A DNA stretch of 64,000 nt from Euleptes europaea. Lineage: Eukaryota > Chordata > Lepidosauria > Squamata > Sphaerodactylidae. The first letter of the stretch is position 1. Each line of letters starts with the position of its first letter. Of this stretch, positions 1 to 11,000 are shown piece after piece. The position numbers were made by a program, and so were the translations under genes. The DNA is taken from assembly GCF_029931775.1 (NCBI RefSeq), contig NC_079316.1, positions 66,280,064 through 66,344,063 of the forward strand. Reading direction: 5' to 3'. Below the pieces are notes generated by a model, which made no database searches, was not told the DNA's origin, and saw only the letters and a program-made list of their open reading frames with translations.

Positions 1-256
1 GGCTGCGCCTGCTCAAAAGCAGGTGCAGCAATGCCGTTCTCACCGGCGGTGGCCAGTGCCGAAACGGGATAGGCTCCCCCCGGAACACCCCCCTGCGCCA
101 GCGTGGCCTCTCCACACCGTGGCCTGTGCCACAGAGAGGCTGCGCCAGTGGAGGGGTGCGTAAGTGCATGTAATCGTGCAATTGCACGCACTTACGCTGG
201 CGGCGAAATCACGCCGCCTCCAGAAGACTTTCGGCTCAATTCTCAGGAATGGGCTG
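1..256. mobile_element. GC-rich TIR element, right part (cut by window edge)
   Basis: This GC-rich stretch ends in the terminal sequence caggaatgggctg, which also closes the copies at 58965-59468 and 62850-63341. It is followed by tta and then by a 5S-SINE fragment that the element appears to have split. Internally it carries short hairpins around 155-205, as the other copies do. The left end lies outside the window. It has no coding capacity, so it is probably a non-autonomous DNA transposon of unidentified superfamily. Confidence 0.55.
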
Positions 257-258
257 TT

Positions 259-300
259 AGATCTGATGAGATCAGGCTAGCCTGGGCCATCCAGGTTAGC
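259..300 (-). mobile_element. 5S-rRNA-derived SINE, head fragment
   Basis: The reverse complement reads like the head of the 5S-type SINE at 49161-49383, including a gatctcatcagatc segment that corresponds to the 5S rRNA internal promoter region. Only about 42 bp remain, beside the GC-rich element. Confidence 0.6.
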
Positions 301-728
301 TGTGGCTTAATTTCCAGGAAAGACAAGGCTGGCAATGGTTAGAAACTGCAATGTGAGGTCCTCTCATAGCACCCTGAGAAAAATTCACACACGGCAGTAG
401 CAAAATATAAGGAGACCCAAGGCCTGTCCAAAGCTTTGGAGGGTATTCCTAAATCACAATCCGTTCATTGCTCCTCCTTTCCATGCTTTTAGAAGTGCAA
501 GATGGAACTAGTACCAGTGGCCTTCAGTGACTGGAGTTGTGCATTGCTATTTTAATATTCACATTAAGCAGTGAAACAATCGAGATTCCTGGTTCTACAG
601 TCACAGTACTGAACTTACAGATTCCAAATCAACTTTAAGATCAAGATCCTAGTTACCTAATAGTTACCATTTTTTAATTGTTTCAGGCAGGGGCACCTTG
701 GAGACCAACCAGGTTTTCCTCGGTATAA

Positions 729-826
729 GCTTTCATGAGTGAAAGCTAACGAGGCTTGATTCACAAAGGCTCACATGGTAGAACTTTTGTTGGTCTTTAA
801 GGTGCTATTGGACTCAAATTCTGGTC
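729..826 (+). mobile_element. Old Penelope-like 3'-end fragment
   Basis: It contains the words tggtctttaaggtgctattgg and gctttcatgagtgaaagct, which are diverged forms of the 3' end seen much better preserved at 38141-38393 and 39685-39882. It is a single arm without a clear target duplication. Assignment to Penelope-like elements is from memory of similar reptile repeats and is not certain. Confidence 0.4.
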
Positions 827-1989
827 TATTTTCAAATTAATAACATTCATGAAACACCATTAAAATGTGTACTTCTAGAAATAGAAACATCGGATGAGGT
901 GTTCTCACTCAGAAAATGACACAACCTGGGCAGTGACGGTTTCAGTAATTTCAACAATGGTAATGTGAATAAACAGCCATGTTTATGAAATGGATTTAAG
1001 ATTGAATTATTTCCATCAAAAATGTCAGTTTAATTTCTTATGATTATGATGAACAGTACCAAATGTTTTATTAACTGTATGATTAGAGCCCACTTTAATC
1101 AAACTACATTGTGTTCTTACCATATTTGGGGGGTATTTATGATGCACAACCCTGCCACTTAAAGCTTGTTCTTACCTGCAATTATGTTTCATTAAACTAG
1201 CTTTAATGTCTGTGTCTTATGTTGCTGGTATTTTAGTGCTCACATTCTCTTAAACAGACTCTTAAATTGGAGTAAGGAAGATGTGTCAGGTCTAACAGCT
1301 GTGAACTTACTGGTTTAGAACTACACAGGCTATCACCAAGTTCTGTTCTACTAAACTGAAGTTTTCAGGAACACAACTACATCTCCCAATTGCAGAGGAA
1401 GGTATCCTCAAATAAGCCCGCTCTTTGAACAACTTCCCCTCTTTATATGTGAAGCGTTGTAGTAAGTTGCCAAACGATAAAGGCTTACCGCGCTATACCA
1501 GAAAGCCTGCACGGTTTACAATTATTTCCTTCCCTAACCACATCTGTTGTTTCATACACTTGATGAAAAATATATCCAATCCCACCCAATGCTATCTGCT
1601 ACTTGACCGACACCTAACTTTAAAAATATATTACTTAAATGAAAAACCTAGTAGGTTCAACAACAAAAAGGGTGTGCAAGTGTGATCTCGAAATGTAAAA
1701 CTGGGCTGCAAATACATACATTTTTAAAAAACTGGGTCAAGGGAACAGAGCGGCCGATGGGGCCACGGGGAAAAGCCAACCTTCCGATCGGTAATGTACA
1801 ACAGGAACCGGCTACCATCCAAGACAAACGCTGCGGACATTTTCATTGTGGCAGATGTAGAAAAACAAAGCACGTTTATGGTCTTCACCCGCAGGGCAGA
1901 GGAGGGCCTCGACTTGAAAGGCAGGCAGGGGCGCCAGGGTGGGACCGGCAGGCCTTGCCTCACGTAAAGGAGCTGCCAGGGGCTGAATG

Positions 1990-2500
1990 GCGCTTTGCTC
2001 CGTCAGGCGGACACAGGGAAGAGCTGCTTTCCCCTGTCCGACACAGGGAACCGGGACAGAGGGGGAGGCGCTGCACTAATGGGCGCTGAAGGGGGTGGGG
2101 GGGGGAAGGCGAGCCTAGGCCTCGGCCTCCATTGACTCAGCCTGCTGAAGCTCGCGCGGGCGGGCGGGGCTCCAAGTCGAAACGAGGCGGAAGCGGCCTG
2201 GGCCAGGATGCCAGCGGCCGACAGGGACCCGCACTCACCGTTCGCCCGCTTCAGGGCGTTCTCGGGCCGCTGGAAGTAGACCGGCATGATGGCGACGGCT
2301 TCTCCTCACGCGGCAGCCAGACCCCAAGGAGCGCCCAGCCAGGCAGCGAGAGAGGCCGGAAAGGGAGGGCGTCACGTGGCCCCCACGCACAGACGTGTCC
2401 GGAAGTGAGGCGGTCTTCCCGGGGCGCCGGCGGAGCCTCGCCGTTCGGCAGGGCGCATGCGCGGAAACCTCCGGCTTGAGTCGACCTTTGACCTTTCCAT
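1990..2500 (-). promoter_or_regulatory. EIF3A: CpG-rich promoter of EIF3A
   Basis: The region is GC-rich with many CpG dinucleotides and surrounds the EIF3A start codon at 2287. The 5' UTR and transcription start should lie just to the right of it, roughly 2288-2500. No TATA box is evident, as expected for a housekeeping gene. The exact start site cannot be fixed from sequence alone. Confidence 0.65.
2239..2287 (-). CDS. EIF3A: EIF3A, first coding exon (partial gene)
   Basis: This exon encodes the N-terminus of eukaryotic translation initiation factor 3 subunit a, the largest scaffold subunit of eIF3, which works with the 40S ribosome in the cytoplasm. The sequence reads MPVYFQRPENALKRAN plus one base of the next codon, followed by a consensus donor gtgagtg. 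Human EIF3A begins with the same residues except alanine in place of valine at position 3, and the next residue (E) also fits the split codon. The remaining exons lie beyond the left edge. The ATG sits in a CpG-rich promoter and is head-to-head with DENND10, as in human. Identification rests on 16 residues plus the splice phase and synteny. Confidence 0.9.
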
Positions 2501-2723
2501 GGTAACGCGTGCTCTGTTGAGCGTGGCCTGGGTTCGAGCCCAGTATTGCTCCTGAAGGCATGGGGCTGTGGAAGCGACTGATTTACCATTTGTTTTGTTT
2601 CTTGAATGTCCTTCAGAGAATTTCCGTGGCTTTGGAGATATAAAAATATTTTTAAATATATTAGTTTCCTCATTGGGTAACTATGGCATAGTAAAGAGTC
2701 CTTTTTTAATGCAAAGTATAAAC

Positions 2724-3410
2724 CAGTGGTTCCCAACTTTTTTTTGACCAGGGACCACTAGGACTTTTTTGTTCGGTGCAGGGACCCCAAGGTTCAAAAT
2801 AAAAATTCAGAGAATTTGAAAATAAACTTTAATCATAACTGTTAGTTAAACATTAAACTAAGAATAATATTTGAATATATATTTTATAATAGAGAACTTT
2901 TAATTGAAAATCAATGTGATTTTTGAGCTTGCATCCTTTTTACAAGCTGGGCAATTCTGGGGCTAATACTGTTGCTCAGAGCTACACGAATATCATCACT
3001 TGCTTCCAATCGATTTCTGGTCTTGTTCTTAATTATAAGCAAAGCAGAAAACCCTTGTTCGTATAAATAAGTTGTGGAGAAGAGCATAAGATATCGCAAG
3101 GCGAATCCCCGAACTGTAGGATATGAAATTGCTTTTTTACATCAGAACTCTTCAAGAGAAACTGATTCAAACGCATCCTTAGAGTGCCTATCATTTTGGA
3201 ATTCAATGAGCTCTTCCTGGATTTCTTCTGCAACCTCTTCAACAGCAATACCAAAAGGATTGCGAATCAGCTTTTGGGTATCTTTTGGAAATCCTCTCTA
3301 CAGCACTCGAAATCTCCCCTTCCAGCATTTAACCTCTTTGGTTTGAGCAGGGCCCCCCTTCCCTTCTGTTCCTTAACTGACATTCAGCTGCTCTCAGTAT
3401 TCCAGCCTCA
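2724..3410 (-). mobile_element. hAT DNA transposon relic with transposase C-terminus
   Basis: The left end is a hAT terminal repeat of the form cagtggttcccaac. On the minus strand, 2911-3099 encodes a typical hAT dimerisation region: YLYEQGFSALLIIKNK, then RNRL, then DIRVALSNSISPRIAQL, as in ZBED5/SCAND3-like transposases. Upstream residues continue in more than one frame to about 3345, so the copy is decayed. The right end is not clear. The terminal sequence matches the internally deleted MITE at 54619-54908, which is therefore a derivative of the same family. Confidence 0.75.
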
Positions 3411-3811
3411 TTAGGCCAGCCTTTTTTTTGGGGGGGGGAATTCTCCTTTTGTTTATAACTGTGGATGGGCAGATATAGTGATTAACAGCAAACATATCAA
3501 TTTTGTGGGGGAACAGAGCCCTAGACCAGCTTGTGACAACCTGCCATGCAATTGTCATCATTTTGTACTGGAGCCTGGGAGAAGGCTTAAGTGGAGTGAT
3601 TTTTTATCAACTTGTAAGGTAATGCCTTTTATTCAACACCAGTAACATAAACTGTACACTGGCTTTTAAATTCTCCAGAAGTCTTCAGTCTTTTGTGAGC
3701 AAAACTGCTGCTTCTTCACATAAGACCAAAGATACAACCTGATACCACCTTCCCCCCAATACTATTTTCTCTGTGCTTTCCACACTGGCTGCTTGCAAAG
3801 GCTTTCAGATC

Positions 3812-3893
3812 ATGTCAGAAGAAGTTAGCTGTGACTTATGAAAGCTCATATTGAAATAAATGTTGTTAGTCTTAAGGTGGCCACTGGCCTTTT
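3812..3893 (+). mobile_element. Diverged Penelope-like 3'-end fragment
   Basis: It shows the pattern tgtgacttatgaaagctcat followed by gttagtcttaaggtg, a weak match to the 3' ends in the inverted-pair insertions. A similar, still weaker trace follows at about 3985-4065. It is a single arm, too old to bound. Confidence 0.35.
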
Positions 3894-4540
3894 GTTTTAT
3901 TTTGCTATAGCAAATACAAGCCCTTTTCAATCATTTGAGATCATAGCCTGAAATCTTTTTGCTCTAAGCAAACTTGTTTTACATCATGCCTGATGAAACT
4001 TTATGGAACTCGAAAGGCTGGATACTATTTTGTGTCATTTTAGTTGGCCTTAATACAAACTAGTGCATGGTTTTTGTTGTTAAATTTTATATTGCACCTA
4101 GTGCAGTTACCAGCAACTTCTGATTATAGTTGACTAAAATCTGATTGGTTTAAAAAAAAAACAACGGAGGTCTACAATAACCGTGCAGTGTAGTAGAGTG
4201 TTATTCTCTTATTGCAGTGTATTGGGAAGCCCCAAGTACATCCACTTTGTATTATCATTTCAGACAGGAATCCTATGGGTGGCGTTAACAGGAATGTTGT
4301 GAAAGAGCGACTTAGAACAGCTGTCTAATAAGGCCTTCAAAACCTGTCGCCTGCATATTCTTTATTGATGGGACACAGTATTAAAGGCACGGGTCTCCGC
4401 TACCCAATACACACGCCATCAAGATGCACACAGAAAAAATCCGTAGGCTGTACGGACATTACAAATATATACATTTTGTGTGCATCTGCTTGACATCGCA
4501 GCAGATGTCATACAGAATATGCCAGGCTGCAGCAAATGTA

Positions 4541-4707
4541 AGCAGGGGAGCTTTTGCCTTGGATTTGCCGCTCTCTAGGTACACCTTTTCCCCATCCATA
4601 TTCTCAGAACTCAACCATAAGCCCCCATGCAGAGTTTGGAGGATGCAGATGGGGGGAAATGTGCATCTAGGGAACAGCAAGGCAAAACCTCCCGTGCAGC
4701 AATGGCC
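4541..4707. mobile_element. Palindromic MITE (family P), promoter-proximal copy
   Basis: This copy is about 165 bp and nearly a perfect palindrome. The left arm contains ttgccttggatttgccgc and ccccatccat; the right arm repeats them inverted as atggggggaaatgtgcatct and aaggcaaaacctcccgtgc. The centre is aaccataagccccc. It lies about 190 bp upstream of the DENND10 ATG. Other copies: 38699-39030 (two), 40187-40369, 54183-54333, 55751-55915 and a half copy at 58833-58935. Confidence 0.7.
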
Positions 4708-4719
4708 TCAACCTAGTGA

Positions 4720-5010
4720 CACCGCCGACTCTTAGAGCAAACCCGGCGCTTTCCCCGCGCTGCACGGGACAACTAGCAGCGCCCAAACCCCGCCGGAAGA
4801 CAGAGGGCGCGTGCGGCTCCGGCCTTTCCGTGCACGGGGCTGAACAAGCGCTGAGGAAGTGGGCGGCTCTAAGAAGAGGGCAGGGAGGAGAAAGATGGCA
4901 GAGGCCGAGGCGCAGCTGCTGTTGGGTGTGGGGCTGATTGGTAAGAAGCGCGTCTCTGGCCCCTGCTTCCCTTTGCACGCTAGCGGTTAGGCGGAGGCAG
5001 GCTTGCACCC
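4720..5010 (+). promoter_or_regulatory. DENND10: CpG-rich promoter of DENND10
   Basis: This is a GC-rich, CpG-dense stretch around the DENND10 start codon at 4895, with no evident TATA box. A palindromic MITE abuts it on the left. Transcription probably starts between about 4750 and 4890. It is separate from the EIF3A promoter about 2.4 kb away, so the pair is head-to-head but does not share one compact bidirectional promoter. Confidence 0.6.
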
Positions 5011-8000
5011 GCCGTCCCTTTCCCCTCGCTATCCCGTTGGAAGAGCTCCCTGCTTTGGTAATGGGTAATGTGCAAATGTAGCAATTGTGGGGAGGGAGTT
5101 TCCTGTTCCTTTTTCTTTCGCTTCGGGCGAGGAGTATCCCCCTTTCCTTGTGTGTTAAGTGCTGTCAAGTCGCTTCCGACCCATGGCGACCCTATGAATG
5201 AAAGTCCTCCAAAATGTCTTAACTTTGACTTGCTCAGGTCTTGCAAATTGAAGGCTGTGGCTTCCTTTATGGAGTCCATCCCTCTCTTGCTGGGTTTTCC
5301 TCTTTTCCTGCTGCCCTCCACTTTTCCTAGCATTGTCGAAGGCTTTCACGGTCAGAGTTCATTGGTTCTTGTAGGTTATCCGGGCTGTGTGACCGTGGTC
5401 TTGGTATTTTCTTTCCTGACGTTTCGCCAGCAGCTGTGGCCGGCATCTTCAGAGGAGTAACACTGAAGGACAGTGTCCACTCAGTCCAGTAATAGCAAAC
5501 TTTTACATGGAATATTTTGAAAAGACAGCATTAGAATCGGCACCTTACAAACCTACAGTCTGGTTCAGGTTCGTAGATGAGAGACACTGTCCTTCCTCTG
5601 AAGGATGCCTGCCACAGCTGCTGGCGAAATGTCAGGAAAGAAAATACTAAGACCACGGTCACACAGCCCGGATAACCTACAAGAACCAATTTTCCTAGCA
5701 TGACTGTCTTTTCCAGTGACTCCTGTCTTCTCATGACATGACCAAAATACGATAGCCTCAGTTTAGTCATTTTAGCTTCTAGGGTCAGTTCAGGCTTGAT
5801 TTGATCTATAACCCACTGATTTGTTGTTTTTGGCAGTCCACGGTATCCGTAACACTCTCCTCAAACACCACATTTCAAAGGAATCTGTTTTCTTCCTATC
5901 AGCTTTCTTCACTGTCCAGCTTTCACACCCATACATAGTAATAGGGAAGATGATGGCATGAATTAATCTAGTTTGGCTAGGTGACCCTAAATGCTTTGCT
6001 TTTAGAATTACTAGCTGTGCAGGTAGCAAGTTTATGGACAGATGGGTGGCTCGTGTGGATGAAGGGTGTAGCAAAGGTTGTGGAAAGGTAGCCACTGAGT
6101 ATCAGGGCGTGAGGTTGTTCTTTTACTATCCGTGGACGATGCCTGAACCCACTATCCATCGTCTTGCACTGCTTGTGGACTCCTTCCAAGTTATAAAAAG
6201 CCCTAAAGTCCGGAAGTGCAATCAGACCTCTAGCCTGGTAATATTGATAGAAAAACCCAATATTGTAAATAGTTTGTTTTACCTGTACTGATACTCTCTC
6301 TGGCTTCTGAACATTAAAACCAGGATGTATAGTTTCCCTTTAAATTCTTATTTTGCTGGTAGTGCTTCTGAGAATAAAGATGGTAATCTGGAGGGTTTTA
6401 AAAAATAAATCGTCTCCAAATCTCTCTGAGCATTATAAGTAATGCACCATAGCAGATTTTATGTAAACAACTCACACATCTGTATGTGTGTAAATATATA
6501 TATGTATAAAATATGAGAGGTAATGACTTGATTAACAAGTATGTGTAGAAGCTAACATGAGTTAACAGTGTGAAGTAGGCTTGTTAAAGAGACCTGATTA
6601 ACCAATCAATTTACTTCCTTGCTGCCATTGGCATTCTCACAGTGAACATCTTTCCACCATAGAAAAAGATACCAATGGAGATGCACTGTGGGTCTGGTGC
6701 TATCCTTCTACAACAATTGAATTAAGGGATCTGTTGTTGAGGAAATGCTGCCTTACAGATGAAAGCAAACAGCTTCACACTTTTGTATTTGGTCAGTACA
6801 GACTGACATGGTTTTATGTCACAACCATGGAAGTTCCAGATTCTTCAGCCTTGAAAAAGGTAGGGATGAAATCCCCAAAAATTGCTTTGATATCTCATCA
6901 TTGGACAGTGGTGATAATCTTATTAATATGAGGAAGTTATGATATATAGTTGGTATCCCTTAATGTTTGCATATGTTTTTTTTTTAAAACACCTAGTGTT
7001 TACCACGAGCAATCTACATTGGTCATGTATTTGAATATGTGATGTTGCTGAAATACAGTTTTAAATAATTAAAACTTGCATTTTAAAAAGACAAGCTGCA
7101 CGATAATCACACTCAAATTTAGGTGGCAAATTGATTTAAATGTAGTCTTGCATCTGGGTGGGGGGTCTGTTGCAGTTCTCATGGGCTTAATGGAGATAAG
7201 AGAAAATTACTCTTGTATGTAGCAGATCATAAAAACACTGACCTTCCTTATTTCGGTCAAGGTCAAATCTAATTTTGTCTCTCTTTACTGTATTTCACTA
7301 AAATACAGTTCTGAATGTGAATTTTCTGATGTCGATGTAATAAGAGTATATTAATACAGTCCAGTCTTATACTGAAGTACTGTTTAGTAAAAATTGCTTT
7401 TTTCTATGTATTGTTTAGGTAACACATTTTTCCATTGTCTTGACTGCCAAAGACTTTAATCCAGAGAAATATGCTGCCTTCAGTAGGATCCTCTGTAGGT
7501 AAGTCTAACAGCTTGGCTTCATACTAGAGTAGCAATGCTTAGTCAACATATCAATTTTAACCTTTTGATTAAAAAGGTAAAGGTCCCCTGTGCAAGCACC
7601 GGGTCATTCCTGACCCATGGGGCGACGTCACATCCCGACATTTACTAGGCAGACTTTGTTTGCAGGGTGGTTTGCCAGTGCCTTCCCCAAACCTTTTGAT
7701 TAGCAAATTAACTATAACTGGGGGGTTCTGTGAGGAGGGAGGGAGAATTAACAAGCAGGTTGAGTAGGACTACTTTGTGTCTCACTTTTGTTTTAGAATC
7801 ATAGAGTTGGAAGGGACCAACAGGGTCATCTAGTCCAACCCCCTGCACAATGCAGGAAATTCAGAACTACCTCCCCACCACACCCTCAGTGACCCCCTAC
7901 TTCATGCCCAGAAGATGGCCAGTAAACCCCAAAAAACTCTCCAGGATCTCTGGCCTGCAGGAAAATTGCTTCCTGATTCTAAAGTGGTGATCAACACTAC

Positions 8001-11000
8001 CCTGGGCATGGAATTAATTGACTGTCATCTGATCTCAGCATTCCACAACTTCTGGAACAGGCTCAGTCCTACTCTTCCCATGTATTTGTAGTAGTGGTGT
8101 AGTTCTTTTGGTTAATTTAATTTAACATGGTAATATTTTTCATGGGTTTCCTGAGTGTATAGAGATTCTTACTGTTTCTGTGGGTGACCTGGTTTTGCTG
8201 CTGTTATGACTGGCATGAACCACCCACCTTTCTTAGACATGTAATGTCGCTACTAGGAGCCCCATGGCACAGAGTGGTAAGCTGCAGTACTGCAGTCCAA
8301 GCTCTGCTTACCACCTGAGTTCGATCCCAACGGAAGTTGGTTTCAGGTAGCCGGCTCAAGGTTGACTCAGCCTTCCACCCTTCCGAGGTCGGTAAAATGA
8401 GTACCCAGCTTGCTGGGGGTAAAGGGAAGATGACTGGGGAAGGCACTGGCAAGCCACCCCGTAAACAAAGTCTGCCTAGGAAACGTCAGGATGTGATGTC
8501 ACCCCACGGGTCAGGAATGACCCGGTGCTTGCACAGGGGACGTTTACCTTTTTAATGTTGCTACTTGCAGCAACAATGAAAACAATAATAAGAACAATCT
8601 TATAAGAGGTATTTCTCCTCTTCTAAGAAGGCCCCTGCTGGGACATGTGTGCACCATCTGTAAATAACATTTTACTTCTAAACAATTGTTCAATTTGTGC
8701 AGGATTAATCAGTTTTAAAATTCATGATTGCTTAATCAACTAAAGTAATTGGATGATAGCCCTGTTTACTAGTAATGTTCAAATGCCAACACCACACTGA
8801 AAGGAGAATTATATAATTAGATTGAAAAAAGTCTTCCAGTATGTGTTATTACAAGAAATAGCATTTTGATTTGGAAGTCATTGCAGTTATTGACACTGTA
8901 GAATGAATAATTTTGAAACAGCTTAGATGCACATTCGCTACTGTTAGTTTCCTTTTATTGCAAATATAAACATTAGAACATTGTGTGAAATTAAAATTGT
9001 AAAGCACTTTTCATATTAAAACTACTGTCAAAACAAGCTTTTGTTTGTGGATCAAGTGCTGTTATAAAGTAACTTATTAACATCAATATTTCTATTTTTT
9101 TTTTAAACAATGGCATGCAGTAGATCCAGTTGAGAATGGACATAGTGATCATGCAGAGAAATAGCTCCTTTGCTATCATGTGGGTACACACAATTGGCAT
9201 GGCAGTTTTAGGAAATTGTAGGAGCAGGCATACCTACTATGTACCTATCCTGCTTCCTTTCTGTATCTAATAAGTTATTTGCTCCAGGGCATTATGAATG
9301 CTTCAGGCAGAGGGGAAATACAGTGGGGATATGGGAGATGTATAAGAAGCATTAATTTTTGGACAGAAAGGGTGGAAACAAGTAGGTAAAATTCTATTGA
9401 GCTCTGTGGGACTGTTCCACATGCAAGTGAAGTAAACCCACACTGCTGGATTGAGTCCCTGTTATAAAGTAAATATGGCAATATGTACCCATATACTTCT
9501 GTGATGTATAGATGAATTTATATCTAAATGTTCTCTTCCTGAGAAGAGCTAAGGGATGCTGGAAGTCCCAGACCTTGTTGAAAAGGTAAAGCCGTGTCTG
9601 CGCTGTTGCTCCACTAAGGTCATTAGGTCACTATACAGTCAGTAGACTTTGGACAGTGTATATCCAGAGATGAGACCCAGAAATCGTTATGATAATATTA
9701 TATGCAATGAGGGTGTGCCCTGCTAAAGCAATAAAACCATAAGAACTGCTACACTGCGCAATTCTGTTAGGCACTTTGGATGGTGACTGAATGCTGTAGT
9801 ATTTCAAAACAACCCCCGCCCCCGTGAATTCCAAGAATTAGACTGGGTTGAGAGCCTTATTCCCACTGTGTCTCAGTGAGAAAGGTGGACTATAAATAAA
9901 GTAAATAAGTAAATAAATGAACATGCTAGCTTTCTTTGGCCTTTTTTGCATGGCTGTTTCCTCGCGGTCACCTCCCTCCCACTGCTTTGGGGCTTTGCTT
10001 TGATTATGCATGCCTTTTCTGACCGTCGGTGGTCACCTCTCTCACGCGTTTCCGTGCGTTTTGCCTGCGTTTTCTGGATGCTGGCTAAAACAGTATCCAG
10101 AAAACACAGGCAAAATGCACGGGGAGAGTGAGACAACCTCTGATGGTCAGAAGAGGCATGCATAATTAAAGCAAAGCCCCGAAGCAGTTGGGGGTGACCG
10201 GGAGGGAAACAGCCTTGCATAAAAGGCTTCTGTGAAGCAAATTTTACACTGGTATGGGAGAACATTTAATCAGGTATTCAGTCATATGCATTCTCAAGTG
10301 GTACAGCTCACACAGATTTACCATATAAGATCTAGGCTAAGACCAACAGTATCTGTCTATTGATGGGATGTTGAGAGTATCTGTTCCCTTTCAGCACTTT
10401 TTAAGTGGCATATTCCAATCAGTCCTATGATCAGAACTTGAAAATGATCAGAAATAAACAGCAGAGTAGCTAATCCAAATGTAATGTGCATTTTTGGACT
10501 GGAGAACTTCCTAGAAAGCTGCAGTCTTGCCAGTTAGACTAGTTTGTCTTTAAGCTTCACAGTTGTAACTGACGTGCAAAACAGGAAATTTAATCACGAG
10601 TTAGCCATAGAGTGCAGAAAGATATATGCTTGTGCGCAAATCTTAAAATTCTTTGATTTTGGCATAATGTATTAGTATACGCTAGATCACTTGTCCTCGC
10701 AGTCCCTTTTTATCCTTTTGTGGGGCGGGGTTTGTGCACAGTTAAAAAGGTGGAGACTTGTTTTATTTTACAGAATATACCTGAAATATGGAAGTCCTGT
10801 AAAAATGATGGAGAGTTATATTTCTGTTCTTACAAAGGGAATCTGCCAGAGTGAAGAAAATGGCTGTTTCCTAAGCAAAGATTTTGATGTCAGAAAAGCT
10901 TATCTCGCAGGCTCAGTTAAAGGTGGGGAAAAGAATTCTTCTAACACTTATCATTGCAATTCAGCTTTCTGGTCTAAGCATATTTGTTTGAAAATAAGTT

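Larger units (their letters stand above)
1..2238 (-). other. EIF3A: EIF3A intron 1 (5' part, continues out of window)
   Basis: No second EIF3A exon could be recognised here: the expected residues after the first exon were searched for on the minus strand and not found. The stretch holds the GC-rich element, the 5S-SINE scrap and an old retroelement 3' fragment near 729-826. From about 1880 onward it becomes CpG-rich as it approaches the promoter. About 830-1700 is AT-rich with nothing recognisable. Confidence 0.7.

Noticed and set aside
1-2238. EIF3A exon 2
   Set aside because: Minus-strand reading for the residues expected after MPVYFQRPENALKRANE found no match, so exon 2 must lie beyond the left edge.
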